Below are positions 8,676-16,497 of a DNA stretch of 64,000 bases, in pieces (the first letter of the stretch is position 1; each line of letters opens with the position of its first letter). The translations under genes and the position numbers were made by a program. Source of the DNA: Dictyobacter formicarum (GTDB lineage Bacteria > Chloroflexota > Ktedonobacteria > Ktedonobacterales > Ktedonobacteraceae). The notes below the pieces were generated by a model that saw only the letters and a list, made by a program, of their open reading frames with translations, searched no databases and was not told where the DNA came from. The stretch is taken from the NCBI RefSeq assembly GCF_016587435.1, contig NZ_BNJJ01000008.1, positions 328,465-392,464 on the forward strand, in the 5' to 3' direction.

Positions 8676-10085
8676 ATGCCTATGTGGCAGACCTATTTGC
8701 AGCCTGCGCGGTTAAAAGAAGCTTTAGATCGTATATGGGAATATAAGGAGCAGGCTCGTATTATCGCTGGTGGTACAGATGTATTGGTTGAGTTGCAGCG
8801 TGGAGTGAAACCAACCACAACTTTGATCGATGTTAGTAAGTTGCGTGAGCTCAAATATGTGCGTGAGGAGAATAACGAAATCGTCCTGGGGGCGCTGGCT
8901 ACCCATAACGACGTAATTATGTCTGAGCTCTGTCGCCGCTATGCTGTTCCTCTGGTACAGGCGTGTTGGGAGGTTGGGGCGCCACCTATTCGTACTCGTG
9001 CGACTATTGCTGGTAATCTGGCGACGGCCTCGCCCGCCAATGATACTATCGCACCCCTGCTGGCCCTCAATGCGCGGCTCATACTAACCCATCCACATGG
9101 TGAACGCAGTGTGCCGCTAGAACAGTTCTATACGGGCGTTCGCCGCACGATTCTCCAACCCGGCGAAATGTTGCGCGAGATTCGCTTCCCTCGCATGTCC
9201 AGTCAACAACGCGGCCTCTTTATAAAATTAGGTCTGCGCCGGGCTCAGGCTATTTCGGTCATTAACCTGGCATTGCTGATTACTATGGATGATGAGTATG
9301 TCAGTGAGGCTCAAATCACATTAGGTTGCCTGGCTCCCACTGTCATTCATGCTCGGACCAGCGAAGCACTTCTGGCTGGCAAGCGGCTGACACCAGAGCT
9401 ATGCCGTGAAGCGGCTCAACTGGCCGTCCGCGATGTCAGTCCGATTGGGGATGTGCGCTCATCAGCAGCTTATCGTCTGCAGACCCTGTCGACCCTGCTG
9501 GCGGATGGCCTGCAGCGTCTGGCTGCTCCACAGGAATCTGCGACCTGGATGCAGCAGCCTGTCTTGTTGGAAACTCCATGCCCAGAGGAAGGCCGTGCGG
9601 CTTTATTGGATGAGCTGATAGAGACAACTATTAATGGACAGGCTTATCAGTGGCGTGGGGCGCATCAAAAGACTCTGCTGAATGCGTTGCGCGAAGATGC
9701 TGGTTTAACTGGTACCAAGGAGGGCTGTGCTGAGGGCGAGTGTGGCGCCTGTGCCGTCTGGCTGAATGGACAGGCGGTCATGTCTTGCCTGGTGCCGGCA
9801 GCCCAGGCCCATGGAGCTAGGGTGACAACTATTGAAGGTCTGTCGCAGGGTGCACAGCTACACCCTTTGCAACAGGCCTTTATAGATCACGCTGCCGTCC
9901 AATGTGGCTATTGTATCCCTGGCATGTTGATGTCTGGCGCCAGGTTGCTGGCGGAATATCCGCAGCCGTCTATGGAACAGATACGTACGGCATTGAGCGG
10001 CAATATTTGTCGTTGTACAGGCTACCGCAAAATCTGGGAGGCCATACAGAGCGTGGGCGAACAGCAAGGAGGCATACAGGCATGA
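8676..10085 (+). CDS. xanthine dehydrogenase, fused FAD-binding and 2Fe-2S subunit
   Basis: The 469-residue protein joins two normally separate subunits. Residues 1 to about 290 form the FAD-binding CoxM/XdhB domain (IIAGGTDVLVELQRG, GAPPIRTRATIAGNLATASP). Residues about 310 to 469 form the CoxS/XdhC iron-sulfur domain, with EGCAEGECGACAVWLNG for the plant-type cluster and QCGYCIPGM plus GNICRCTGYR for the second cluster. The order FAD then 2Fe-2S is opposite to that of single-chain eukaryotic enzymes. It passes electrons from the molybdenum subunit to FAD/NAD. Its stop overlaps the start of the molybdenum subunit (ATGA). Start is ATG 8676 or 8682, both with weak ribosome sites. Confidence 0.92.
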   Translation: MPMWQTYLQPARLKEALDRIWEYKEQARIIAGGTDVLVELQRGVKPTTTLIDVSKLRELKYVREENNEIVLGALATHNDVIMSELCRRYAVPLVQACWEVGAPPIRTRATIAGNLATASPANDTIAPLLALNARLILTHPHGERSVPLEQFYTGVRRTILQPGEMLREIRFPRMSSQQRGLFIKLGLRRAQAISVINLALLITMDDEYVSEAQITLGCLAPTVIHARTSEALLAGKRLTPELCREAAQLAVRDVSPIGDVRSSAAYRLQTLSTLLADGLQRLAAPQESATWMQQPVLLETPCPEEGRAALLDELIETTINGQAYQWRGAHQKTLLNALREDAGLTGTKEGCAEGECGACAVWLNGQAVMSCLVPAAQAHGARVTTIEGLSQGAQLHPLQQAFIDHAAVQCGYCIPGMLMSGARLLAEYPQPSMEQIRTALSGNICRCTGYRKIWEAIQSVGEQQGGIQA

Positions 10086-12253
10086 CTGAATTGATTGGTG
10101 CATCCATAGCGCGCCCCGATGCGTTGGGGAAAGTGACTGGAGCCGCCCGCTATCCTGCTGACCTGGTTCGGCCAGATATGTTGCATGCCCAGGTCGTTTT
10201 TGCACATCGACCCCATGCTCGCATTCTGGCCATTGAGACCGCGGCGGCCCTGGCGTTTCCCGGTGTTGTTGCTGTTTTGACGGCTCAGGATGTTCCCTAT
10301 AATGCCTTTGGCTTGATCGAGGCGGACCAGCCAGTTCTTTGTCAAGACGTGGTGCGCTTTGAAGGAGATAAAGTCGCGTTGGTGGTGGCCGAGACCAGAC
10401 AGGCAGCCAGCGCGGCTGCCCGGCTGGTGGTTGTTAAATATGAGGATCTACCGGCCGTGACTGATCCTCAACTGGCTCTGGCTCCCGATGCCCCACTGGT
10501 CCATGAGCAGCGCGGCACCAATCAGCTCTTTCATTTTCCGCTGCGCAAAGGCGATATCGCTCAGGCTCTGGTGGAGGCCGATGCTGTCGTTGAAGAAACC
10601 TTTACTACCACCTGGCAAGAACATGCTTTCTTGCAGCCCGAGGCTGGCATTGCCTACATTGATGAACAGGGGCGCCTGGTGTTAGAGACCGCCGGTCAAT
10701 GGATGCACGAGGATCGGCGCCAGCTCGCGCAGATGCTCCAACTTCCCGAAGAACAGGTTGTGATACGCTATGCTGCTATTGGCGGTGCCTTTGGCGGGCG
10801 CGAAGATCTATCTATGCAGCATGTGCTAGCGCTGGCTGCCTGGAAACTACGACGGCCAGTTGCTCTGGTGTGGAGTCGGGAGGAGTCGATGATCGGGCAC
10901 CATAAGCGTCATCCGGTCACTATCTCCTGTCGCTGGGGTGGCAAGCGCGATGGTACGATTACAGCGGTCGAGGCCACTATTATCGCTGATGGAGGTGCTT
11001 ACTCCTCAACCAGCATTGAGGTAGTCAAAGATATTGCGCTGTTCGTCAGTGGCTGTTATGAAATCGAGCATATCGCTGTGGATGGCTACGCGGTCTATAC
11101 CAATAATATTCCCAGCGGCGCCTTCCGTGGTTTTGGCGCTCCACAGGCTCAGTTCGCCAGCGAGCTGATGTTGATGTGGCTGGCTGAAGCATTACAATTA
11201 GATCCCGCTGAGGTTCGGCTGCGCAATATTTACCGCGAGGGGAGTATTGAACCTACACAGCAGCCACTGCCAGCTGGCGTCAGTGCTTTACCTGTGCTGG
11301 AGCGGTGCCTGGCCGAGGCTCGGAGTCGCTGGGGCTATGGAGAGCCACCGGCCAGCACCATTGGCCATTTGAAACAAGGCATTGGTATCGCTTGCGGCAT
11401 CAAGAATGTTGGCTATTCCTTTGGTTTTCCTGAGCAGGCGACCGCGACAGTTGAGGTATTTGGTCAGGCGGAACTGGAGCGTGCGCAGGTTCGCGTTGGT
11501 GCTGCCGATGTTGGGCAGGGCGCACACCTGATATTGCGCCAGATCGCCGCTGAAACGCTGCAATTACCCCTCGATAAAGTGGACATGATTTGCACCGATA
11601 GCAGTGAGTCTCCTAATGCCGGCAGTGCCTCGGCCTCCCGCATGACTTTTATGGGCGGACGTGCGGTAAAGGACGCGGCGCAGGAAGCGCGCAACAAGTG
11701 GAGCTATACCGATGATTATCAGGCCCAGGCTACCGTACAGTATCGAGCTCCCCACACAACGGCCATTGATCCAGTGACCTATAGTGGCGTGCCTAACTAC
11801 TGTTATGGCTATGCAGCCCAGGCTGTCAAAGTCGAGGTTAACACCCTTACCGGACAGGTGCAGGTACTGGGCATTATCAGCGTGCACGATGTGGGGAAAG
11901 CCATTAATATGCAGCAGGTGACGGGCCAGATTGAGGGTTGCCTGGCGCAGGCTCTGGGCTATGCCCTGATTGAGAACTTCCAGATGCAGCAGGGTCATGT
12001 GCTTACTCCTTACTTCAGTACATACTTGCTGCCAACCGTGCTGGACATGCCAACCGAGATTGTCCCGATTGTCTTAGAACTGGCTGATCCCCATGGACCC
12101 TATGGGGCTCGTGGCGTAGCTGAAATGCCTCTAATACCGTTTGCACCGGCGGTAGCTGATGCTATCCATCAAGCGACTGGTGCCTGGTTACATCAATTAC
12201 CAATGACTCCCGAACGTGTCCTGACAGCCTTGAGCGCTCAGGTAACTGAATAA
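10082..12253 (+). CDS. xanthine dehydrogenase, molybdopterin-binding subunit
   Basis: The ATG at 10082 has an AAGGAGG site and overlaps the previous stop by four bases; an upstream in-frame extension to 9902 would overlap the iron-sulfur domain and is not used. The 723-residue product shows the molybdenum hydroxylase signatures: IARPDALGKVTGAARYP at the N-terminus, GGAFGGRED near 234, PSGAFRGFGAPQ, GQGAHL, and the C-terminal GARGVAEMP with the likely base-catalyst E681. It hydroxylates hypoxanthine and xanthine to urate. No molybdenum-cofactor maturation gene (XdhC/PucA type) is nearby, so that must be elsewhere. Confidence 0.93.
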   Translation: MTELIGASIARPDALGKVTGAARYPADLVRPDMLHAQVVFAHRPHARILAIETAAALAFPGVVAVLTAQDVPYNAFGLIEADQPVLCQDVVRFEGDKVALVVAETRQAASAAARLVVVKYEDLPAVTDPQLALAPDAPLVHEQRGTNQLFHFPLRKGDIAQALVEADAVVEETFTTTWQEHAFLQPEAGIAYIDEQGRLVLETAGQWMHEDRRQLAQMLQLPEEQVVIRYAAIGGAFGGREDLSMQHVLALAAWKLRRPVALVWSREESMIGHHKRHPVTISCRWGGKRDGTITAVEATIIADGGAYSSTSIEVVKDIALFVSGCYEIEHIAVDGYAVYTNNIPSGAFRGFGAPQAQFASELMLMWLAEALQLDPAEVRLRNIYREGSIEPTQQPLPAGVSALPVLERCLAEARSRWGYGEPPASTIGHLKQGIGIACGIKNVGYSFGFPEQATATVEVFGQAELERAQVRVGAADVGQGAHLILRQIAAETLQLPLDKVDMICTDSSESPNAGSASASRMTFMGGRAVKDAAQEARNKWSYTDDYQAQATVQYRAPHTTAIDPVTYSGVPNYCYGYAAQAVKVEVNTLTGQVQVLGIISVHDVGKAINMQQVTGQIEGCLAQALGYALIENFQMQQGHVLTPYFSTYLLPTVLDMPTEIVPIVLELADPHGPYGARGVAEMPLIPFAPAVADAIHQATGAWLHQLPMTPERVLTALSAQVTE

Positions 12254-12304
12254 TATACACAAAAGCTTGCTTTATGATATTATATGAATAGGAGTGGTCA
12301 TTAG

Positions 12305-12721
12305 ATGCATAAGTTGAGAATTGTTGCTGGCCCATTTGAATTTATGGCGCGCATGGAAGATGAATTGGCGCCCAGAACCTGTGCCGCCTTTAACAAGCTT
12401 TTACCATTCCAGAACAAGATTATCCAGGCCCGCTGGAGTGGCGAGTCCGCCTGGATTCCATTAGGGAATCTAGACATCGGGTTAGGTTTTGAGAACCATA
12501 CCAGCCATCCCGGGGCGGGCCAGATCCTGCTCTATCCCGGTGGCTATAGCGAGACCGAGATCCTCTTTCCTTATGGCAGTACCTGTTTTGCCAGCAAAAT
12601 GGGACAACTGGCGGGCAATCACTTTCTCACGATTACTGAGGGCTCAGAGCAGCTACGCGAGCTTGGACGGCTGGTACTATGGGAAGGGGCTCAGGATATT
12701 CTTTTTACGCGGGTTGAGTGA
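12305..12721 (+). CDS. DUF3830 cyclophilin-like protein at the end of the purine operon
   Basis: The 138-residue soluble protein matches DUF3830, a small family with a cyclophilin-like beta barrel (IVAGPFEFMARMEDELAP, NHTSHPGAGQILLYPGG, and a FASKMGQLAGNHF segment). No signal peptide. It follows the xanthine dehydrogenase by 51 bases with an AGGAG ribosome site, so it is likely transcribed with the operon, although a TATACAC half-site at 12254-12260 may allow separate control. Function is not established; a ligand-binding or prolyl-isomerase-like accessory role in purine catabolism is only inferred. Confidence 0.8.
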   Translation: MHKLRIVAGPFEFMARMEDELAPRTCAAFNKLLPFQNKIIQARWSGESAWIPLGNLDIGLGFENHTSHPGAGQILLYPGGYSETEILFPYGSTCFASKMGQLAGNHFLTITEGSEQLRELGRLVLWEGAQDILFTRVE

Positions 12722-12845
12722 GATAGATGTACGCCTGTCTGTCCTTGCAACCCCCCGGGGCAGAAGAAACGTCTACTGCCCCGGCTGCCATACCCACTGA
12801 CGCCTGATTTTAAAGCGGCGCAGCACCAAACGAAAACGTCCCTGA

Positions 12846-12878
12846 CCAGCTTGCGTTGCGTTAGATCACGCAAGCTGG
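12846..12878. terminator. hairpin between convergent genes
   Basis: An 11-bp stem (CCAGCTTGCGT / ACGCAAGCTGG) with an 11-base loop lies at the convergent junction after the DUF3830 gene. Its right arm falls inside the 3' end of the leftward membrane protein gene. It can serve as a terminator for the purine operon, though there is no clear T run. Confidence 0.4.
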
Positions 12879-14995
12879 CTATCTATCTTTTCACAACTGT
12901 TTTCCCTCTTTCTCCGCTGCCAGAGCAGCAGGGCGCAGGCATAGAAGATGATGACCGGGACGAGCAGCATGCGATAGCCGAACAGCATGCTGAAGTATTC
13001 CAGGCCACCGCCGATCATGATGCCCAGCAGATTGGAAGCGAAGGCGATATCGGCGGTCTCACTGTCGCGGAACGAGTTGGCGAAGATGATGTTTGCCAGG
13101 AAGACGGGCGTGAAGGCCAGGACACTTGCTAGCAGGTAGCGCAAGAGCGGGTTGCTGAGCAGTAGCGCCTCCGGCGGCAAGAGCAGGTTAAGGACAAGGA
13201 TACCGAAGAGCAATACATAAAACACCGGGATACGCGGGATTTTAAAGCGATGGTTGACCAGCACGGCCAGCAACACGCTGCTGAGAATGGCGAAGAAGAC
13301 CAGCGAGTTGACTAGCCAGGTGCTGCCGAAGAGCAGCGAGAAGGTGGTCAAACTTTTGACTTCCAGCAGCATGAAGGCAACGCCCAGGAAGAACATGTGC
13401 CAGTCGAAGCGGCGCAGCACATGCCTGGGTGCCAGGGTTAGTGTTCCGACGAGGGTAAAGAAGAGTACCATCGCCAGGCCTTCGATATAGAGCCAGGGGA
13501 AGCTTCTGCCTTGCAGGTAGAGGAACGGCCAATCATCCGTGGCTGGTGTGCTCATCGACAGAGGATAGTAGCCTTCGCCGAGGACACGCAGCTGCGCGTT
13601 ATTCGTGTGAGAAAGATTGTGATAATGACCGATCTTTTCGGGTGGCAGCATTGCCAGTCGTGGCCCTGCCATGATGACTGCCGCGCGTCCCCAGCCACCA
13701 TAGGTCGAGACGAAGGGCTCCTGATTGAATGTGTGTCCTACCATGTCAACCAGCTTCTGGATCAGCCACTGGTCACGGTAGTAGTTATACATCACCAGCA
13801 CGCCATTACTGCTCAAGCGGGAGCGTGCTGCCGCGATTGCGTCCTGCGTCAACAGGAAGCTTTCCAGGCGTAAGCTTGTGTTGCTGGACGTAAGTGTGAG
13901 TGAATCGGGCAGGGCGAAGATAATCAGGTCGTAATGCTCGGTCGTGTTTTGCAGGAAGGTTCGACCATCATTCACGACTGTCTTCACTCGTGGGTTGCTG
14001 TAGGGATGGTCAGGGTTGAAGCGCACTCCAAGCTGCAGGATGGTCGGATCGATTTCTACTGCCGTAATGGATTGGACACCATGAGCCAGGGCGGTAGAAA
14101 CATCAGAGCCACTGCCAGCGCCCAGGATCAGTGCATGGCGGAACGATTTCCCTGGGAAGATCTGGTACACACGTCGGTAGAATGGCTCTTTTTGCTGCCA
14201 GGGAATCATCTCCTGGTGGCCCTGGGCATTGTTTACGTCAACTATGTAGCCGCGTGGTTTAACAGGATGGAGCAAGATTTTGTAGTACGGCGACCAGTAC
14301 GCCCCGGTCTGTAAGTGCCAGGCGACGCCCAGGCTCATCAGCATGAGTACTGCCGTTGGAAGCACTGTCTTACGGCTGCAGAGCAGCAGGAGCGGAACCA
14401 TCAAGATGGCGAACCAGATGATGGGTGGCAGGGCAAAGTACGACATGGCAGAGAAGAGGGCGATACCAACCAGACTGCCAATGATATCAAAGGTGTATGC
14501 GGTGAGTGGCCTGACCAGGCTGATAAGTTGACCAAACATACGGCCTAGTGGGATGAAACAGATGGTAACTAACCCAAAAATGATGGGCAGAACGATGAAA
14601 TTTTCCGCCGACACACTTTGCGCCTCACCCGCGCCGTAATAGAGCACCTGAGCTGAATTGACGTGCAAGTCGAAGCGATTCTTCGCGACGATAAGAGTCA
14701 GGATTAGTAGGAGGAGCGGGAAAGGAGGAAACCAGAACCGCTCGCGGCGCGCAGTCAGGATACCGAGGCCCATGCCCAGAAACGAGGCGAACAGAATGAA
14801 GTTGTTGAAGTAGCTGAGGTAACGAATGTGAGATGGAATCCAGCGGATGCAGAGCAGTTCGAAGAAGAGCATCGCGAAAGAGATCAGGAAAATACGCGCA
14901 CGAGGATCGGTGATGAACAGGCGCCTGGTCTTATCCGTAAGCAGCCCTGACCAGAATATGCTACGGGGGGACGAAATCTCAACAGATTGACCCAT
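12866..14995 (-). CDS. membrane-embedded spermidine-synthase-like protein
   Basis: The start chosen is ATG 14995 with AAAGGAGG seven bases upstream, rather than the longer frame from 15028, giving 709 residues. The N-terminal third has several hydrophobic helices, the middle carries a Rossmann methyltransferase/aminopropyltransferase fold (HALILGAGSGSDVSTAL, VEIDPTILQLG, VVNDGRTFLQ, YDLIIFALPDSL), and the C-terminus is again multi-spanning. This layout is known from bacterial membrane proteins annotated as spermine/spermidine synthase domain proteins, whose substrates are mostly unknown. It converges on the purine operon and stands alone. Confidence 0.8.
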   Translation of the reverse strand: MGQSVEISSPRSIFWSGLLTDKTRRLFITDPRARIFLISFAMLFFELLCIRWIPSHIRYLSYFNNFILFASFLGMGLGILTARRERFWFPPFPLLLLILTLIVAKNRFDLHVNSAQVLYYGAGEAQSVSAENFIVLPIIFGLVTICFIPLGRMFGQLISLVRPLTAYTFDIIGSLVGIALFSAMSYFALPPIIWFAILMVPLLLLCSRKTVLPTAVLMLMSLGVAWHLQTGAYWSPYYKILLHPVKPRGYIVDVNNAQGHQEMIPWQQKEPFYRRVYQIFPGKSFRHALILGAGSGSDVSTALAHGVQSITAVEIDPTILQLGVRFNPDHPYSNPRVKTVVNDGRTFLQNTTEHYDLIIFALPDSLTLTSSNTSLRLESFLLTQDAIAAARSRLSSNGVLVMYNYYRDQWLIQKLVDMVGHTFNQEPFVSTYGGWGRAAVIMAGPRLAMLPPEKIGHYHNLSHTNNAQLRVLGEGYYPLSMSTPATDDWPFLYLQGRSFPWLYIEGLAMVLFFTLVGTLTLAPRHVLRRFDWHMFFLGVAFMLLEVKSLTTFSLLFGSTWLVNSLVFFAILSSVLLAVLVNHRFKIPRIPVFYVLLFGILVLNLLLPPEALLLSNPLLRYLLASVLAFTPVFLANIIFANSFRDSETADIAFASNLLGIMIGGGLEYFSMLFGYRMLLVPVIIFYACALLLWQRRKRENSCEKIDSQLA

Positions 14996-15230
14996 CAAAG
15001 CCTCCTTTGATCCCAAAAAAAGACGCAACCAGAGAGGGTTTGGTCACCGGATGCAAACATCACTTCTCTATATCCCTATCGTCTTCTCTCAAGAAACGCA
15101 TACAGATTGGTATACCCGTACAATTTCGGCAGCCTATGCGATGCGATGTATAAGCAGGAAGTGAACAATAGAGTGTGTCCTTTGACATATGAAAGGCAGA
15201 CGATAACAGGCCCGACGAACGAATTGTATA

Positions 15231-15444
15231 GGTTCGGGCCTTGCGCCCGATTTATCTCTCAACGCACGAAAACGTTTCCGGAATAGGTTCGGGCCTTGCG
15301 CCCGATTTATCTCTCAACGCACGAAAACGTTTCCGGAATAGGTTCGGGCCTTGCGCCCGATTTATTTCTCGACGTACGAAAACGTTTCCGGAATAGGTTC
15401 GGGCCTTGCGCCCGATTTATTTCTCGACGTACGAAAACGTTTCC
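15231..15444. repeat. four tandem 55-bp units with a TCGGGC/GCCCGA hairpin
   Basis: Four units begin at 15231, 15286, 15341 and 15396, exactly 55 bases apart. Each starts GGTTCGGGCCTTGCGCCCGA, a 6-bp stem (TCGGGC/GCCCGA) with a CTTGC loop, followed by a (T/C)TCTC(A/G)ACG(C/T)ACG block and AACGTTTCC. Units 1 and 2 share one variant (CAACGCACG), units 3 and 4 another (CGACGTACG). Single or double copies recur at 21330, 30423 and 57171. The rest of 15029-15504 holds no gene. Function unknown; the copies sit in intergenic DNA. Confidence 0.9.
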
Positions 15445-15504
15445 TCGACAAAGAGATGCCCAGGGGAAGCACCTACCGTTTAATTGTGTTTATGCTTCAT
15501 TTGC

Positions 15505-16263
15505 TCAGGAGTCGGCTCTGATGATTTGGATGCCCAGTTGCTTGTATGAGGCAAGGCTTTCTTCGTTGGTGGAGGTATCAGTGACGAGGTAGGTCAGGGA
15601 TGTGATGGGACCGACGATGTAGGGGGCGGCCGTGCCCAGCTTGCTGGCTTCGCTGACGGCTACGACTTCAGCTGCCTGCTCAATCATGGTGCGTTTGGTA
15701 TAGATCTCTTCCATATCTGGCATGCTAATGCCGATTTCGGGGTGCAGACTGCAGATGCCGAGAAAGCACAGGTCGGCACGAATCTGTTTGAGGGCTTCAA
15801 TAACCGGGACGCCGATCATGGCCTGGGCGTCTTTTTTCAGCTTGCCGCCCAGCACCTGGACCTCGATATTTGGATGCCGGGCCAGGGTGGCGGCGACCGG
15901 GATGCTGTTGGTGATCACGGTGGCTTGCCGGTTTAAGGGGATCTGGTTAGCGATTTCGTGGACGGTGGTGCCGCTATCCATGATGATTACCTGCCCATCG
16001 TGAATCAGGTTGGCGGCTGCCCGGGCAATTGTAATTTTTGCGCTATTTATATCTTGCAGGCGTTCTTCATATGAAGAAGAGCGCGCACGCGGTAGCGCGC
16101 CACCATGCACGCGCTGCAGGATGCCAGCCTCCGCCAACTCATTTAGATCGCGGCGAATCGTGTCTTCTGATACCTTTAACTGTATGACTAGATCCGTGCC
16201 CAGAATCTTCCCTTCGCGCTGTAATCGGTCTGTTATATAACGTTGGCGCTCTTCTTTTAGCAT
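15505..16263 (-). CDS. DeoR-family transcriptional regulator
   Basis: The 252-residue protein begins with a DeoR helix-turn-helix (ERQRYITDRLQREGKILG, then VSEDTIRRDLNELAEAGI and QRVHGGALPR) at residues 5-58. A DeoRC sugar-phosphate sensor domain follows (IMDSGTTVHEIANQIP, VITNSIPVA, VQVLGGKLKK). Such proteins repress sugar or nucleoside catabolic genes and release DNA on binding a phosphorylated effector. No catabolic operon adjoins it, so the target is unknown. A GGAGAGGAAG site precedes the start. The 55-bp repeat array lies just beyond its stop. Confidence 0.9.
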   Translation of the reverse strand: MLKEERQRYITDRLQREGKILGTDLVIQLKVSEDTIRRDLNELAEAGILQRVHGGALPRARSSSYEERLQDINSAKITIARAAANLIHDGQVIIMDSGTTVHEIANQIPLNRQATVITNSIPVAATLARHPNIEVQVLGGKLKKDAQAMIGVPVIEALKQIRADLCFLGICSLHPEIGISMPDMEEIYTKRTMIEQAAEVVAVSEASKLGTAAPYIVGPITSLTYLVTDTSTNEESLASYKQLGIQIIRADS

Positions 16264-16497
16264 TTCTTCCTCTCCATACCGCAGAAGCCCGCAAGACTAT
16301 TCCTGTTTATGCATTGTTATGCGGATAATCCAGGTTCCCTTTGCAATTTTATGCGCGTTTAGCGCTGCCGTCAAGCTATGCTGGTTTCAATGAAACTATT
16401 GGGTTAACAGAATCTATGCGAGATCGACGTGTGATACCATGCATGGATGCTTTTCTTATCGCCTTATACAGTACTGCCAGTCTGCCAGTCCCCAGGC

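Noticed and set aside
9902..10081. Upstream extension of the molybdenum subunit
   Set aside because: It overlaps the 2Fe-2S domain in another frame; the start at 10082 has an ideal ribosome site and ATGA overlap.
15231..15444. Possible CRISPR array at the 55-bp repeats
   Set aside because: The units are identical from end to end with no unique spacers, and no cas gene is near.
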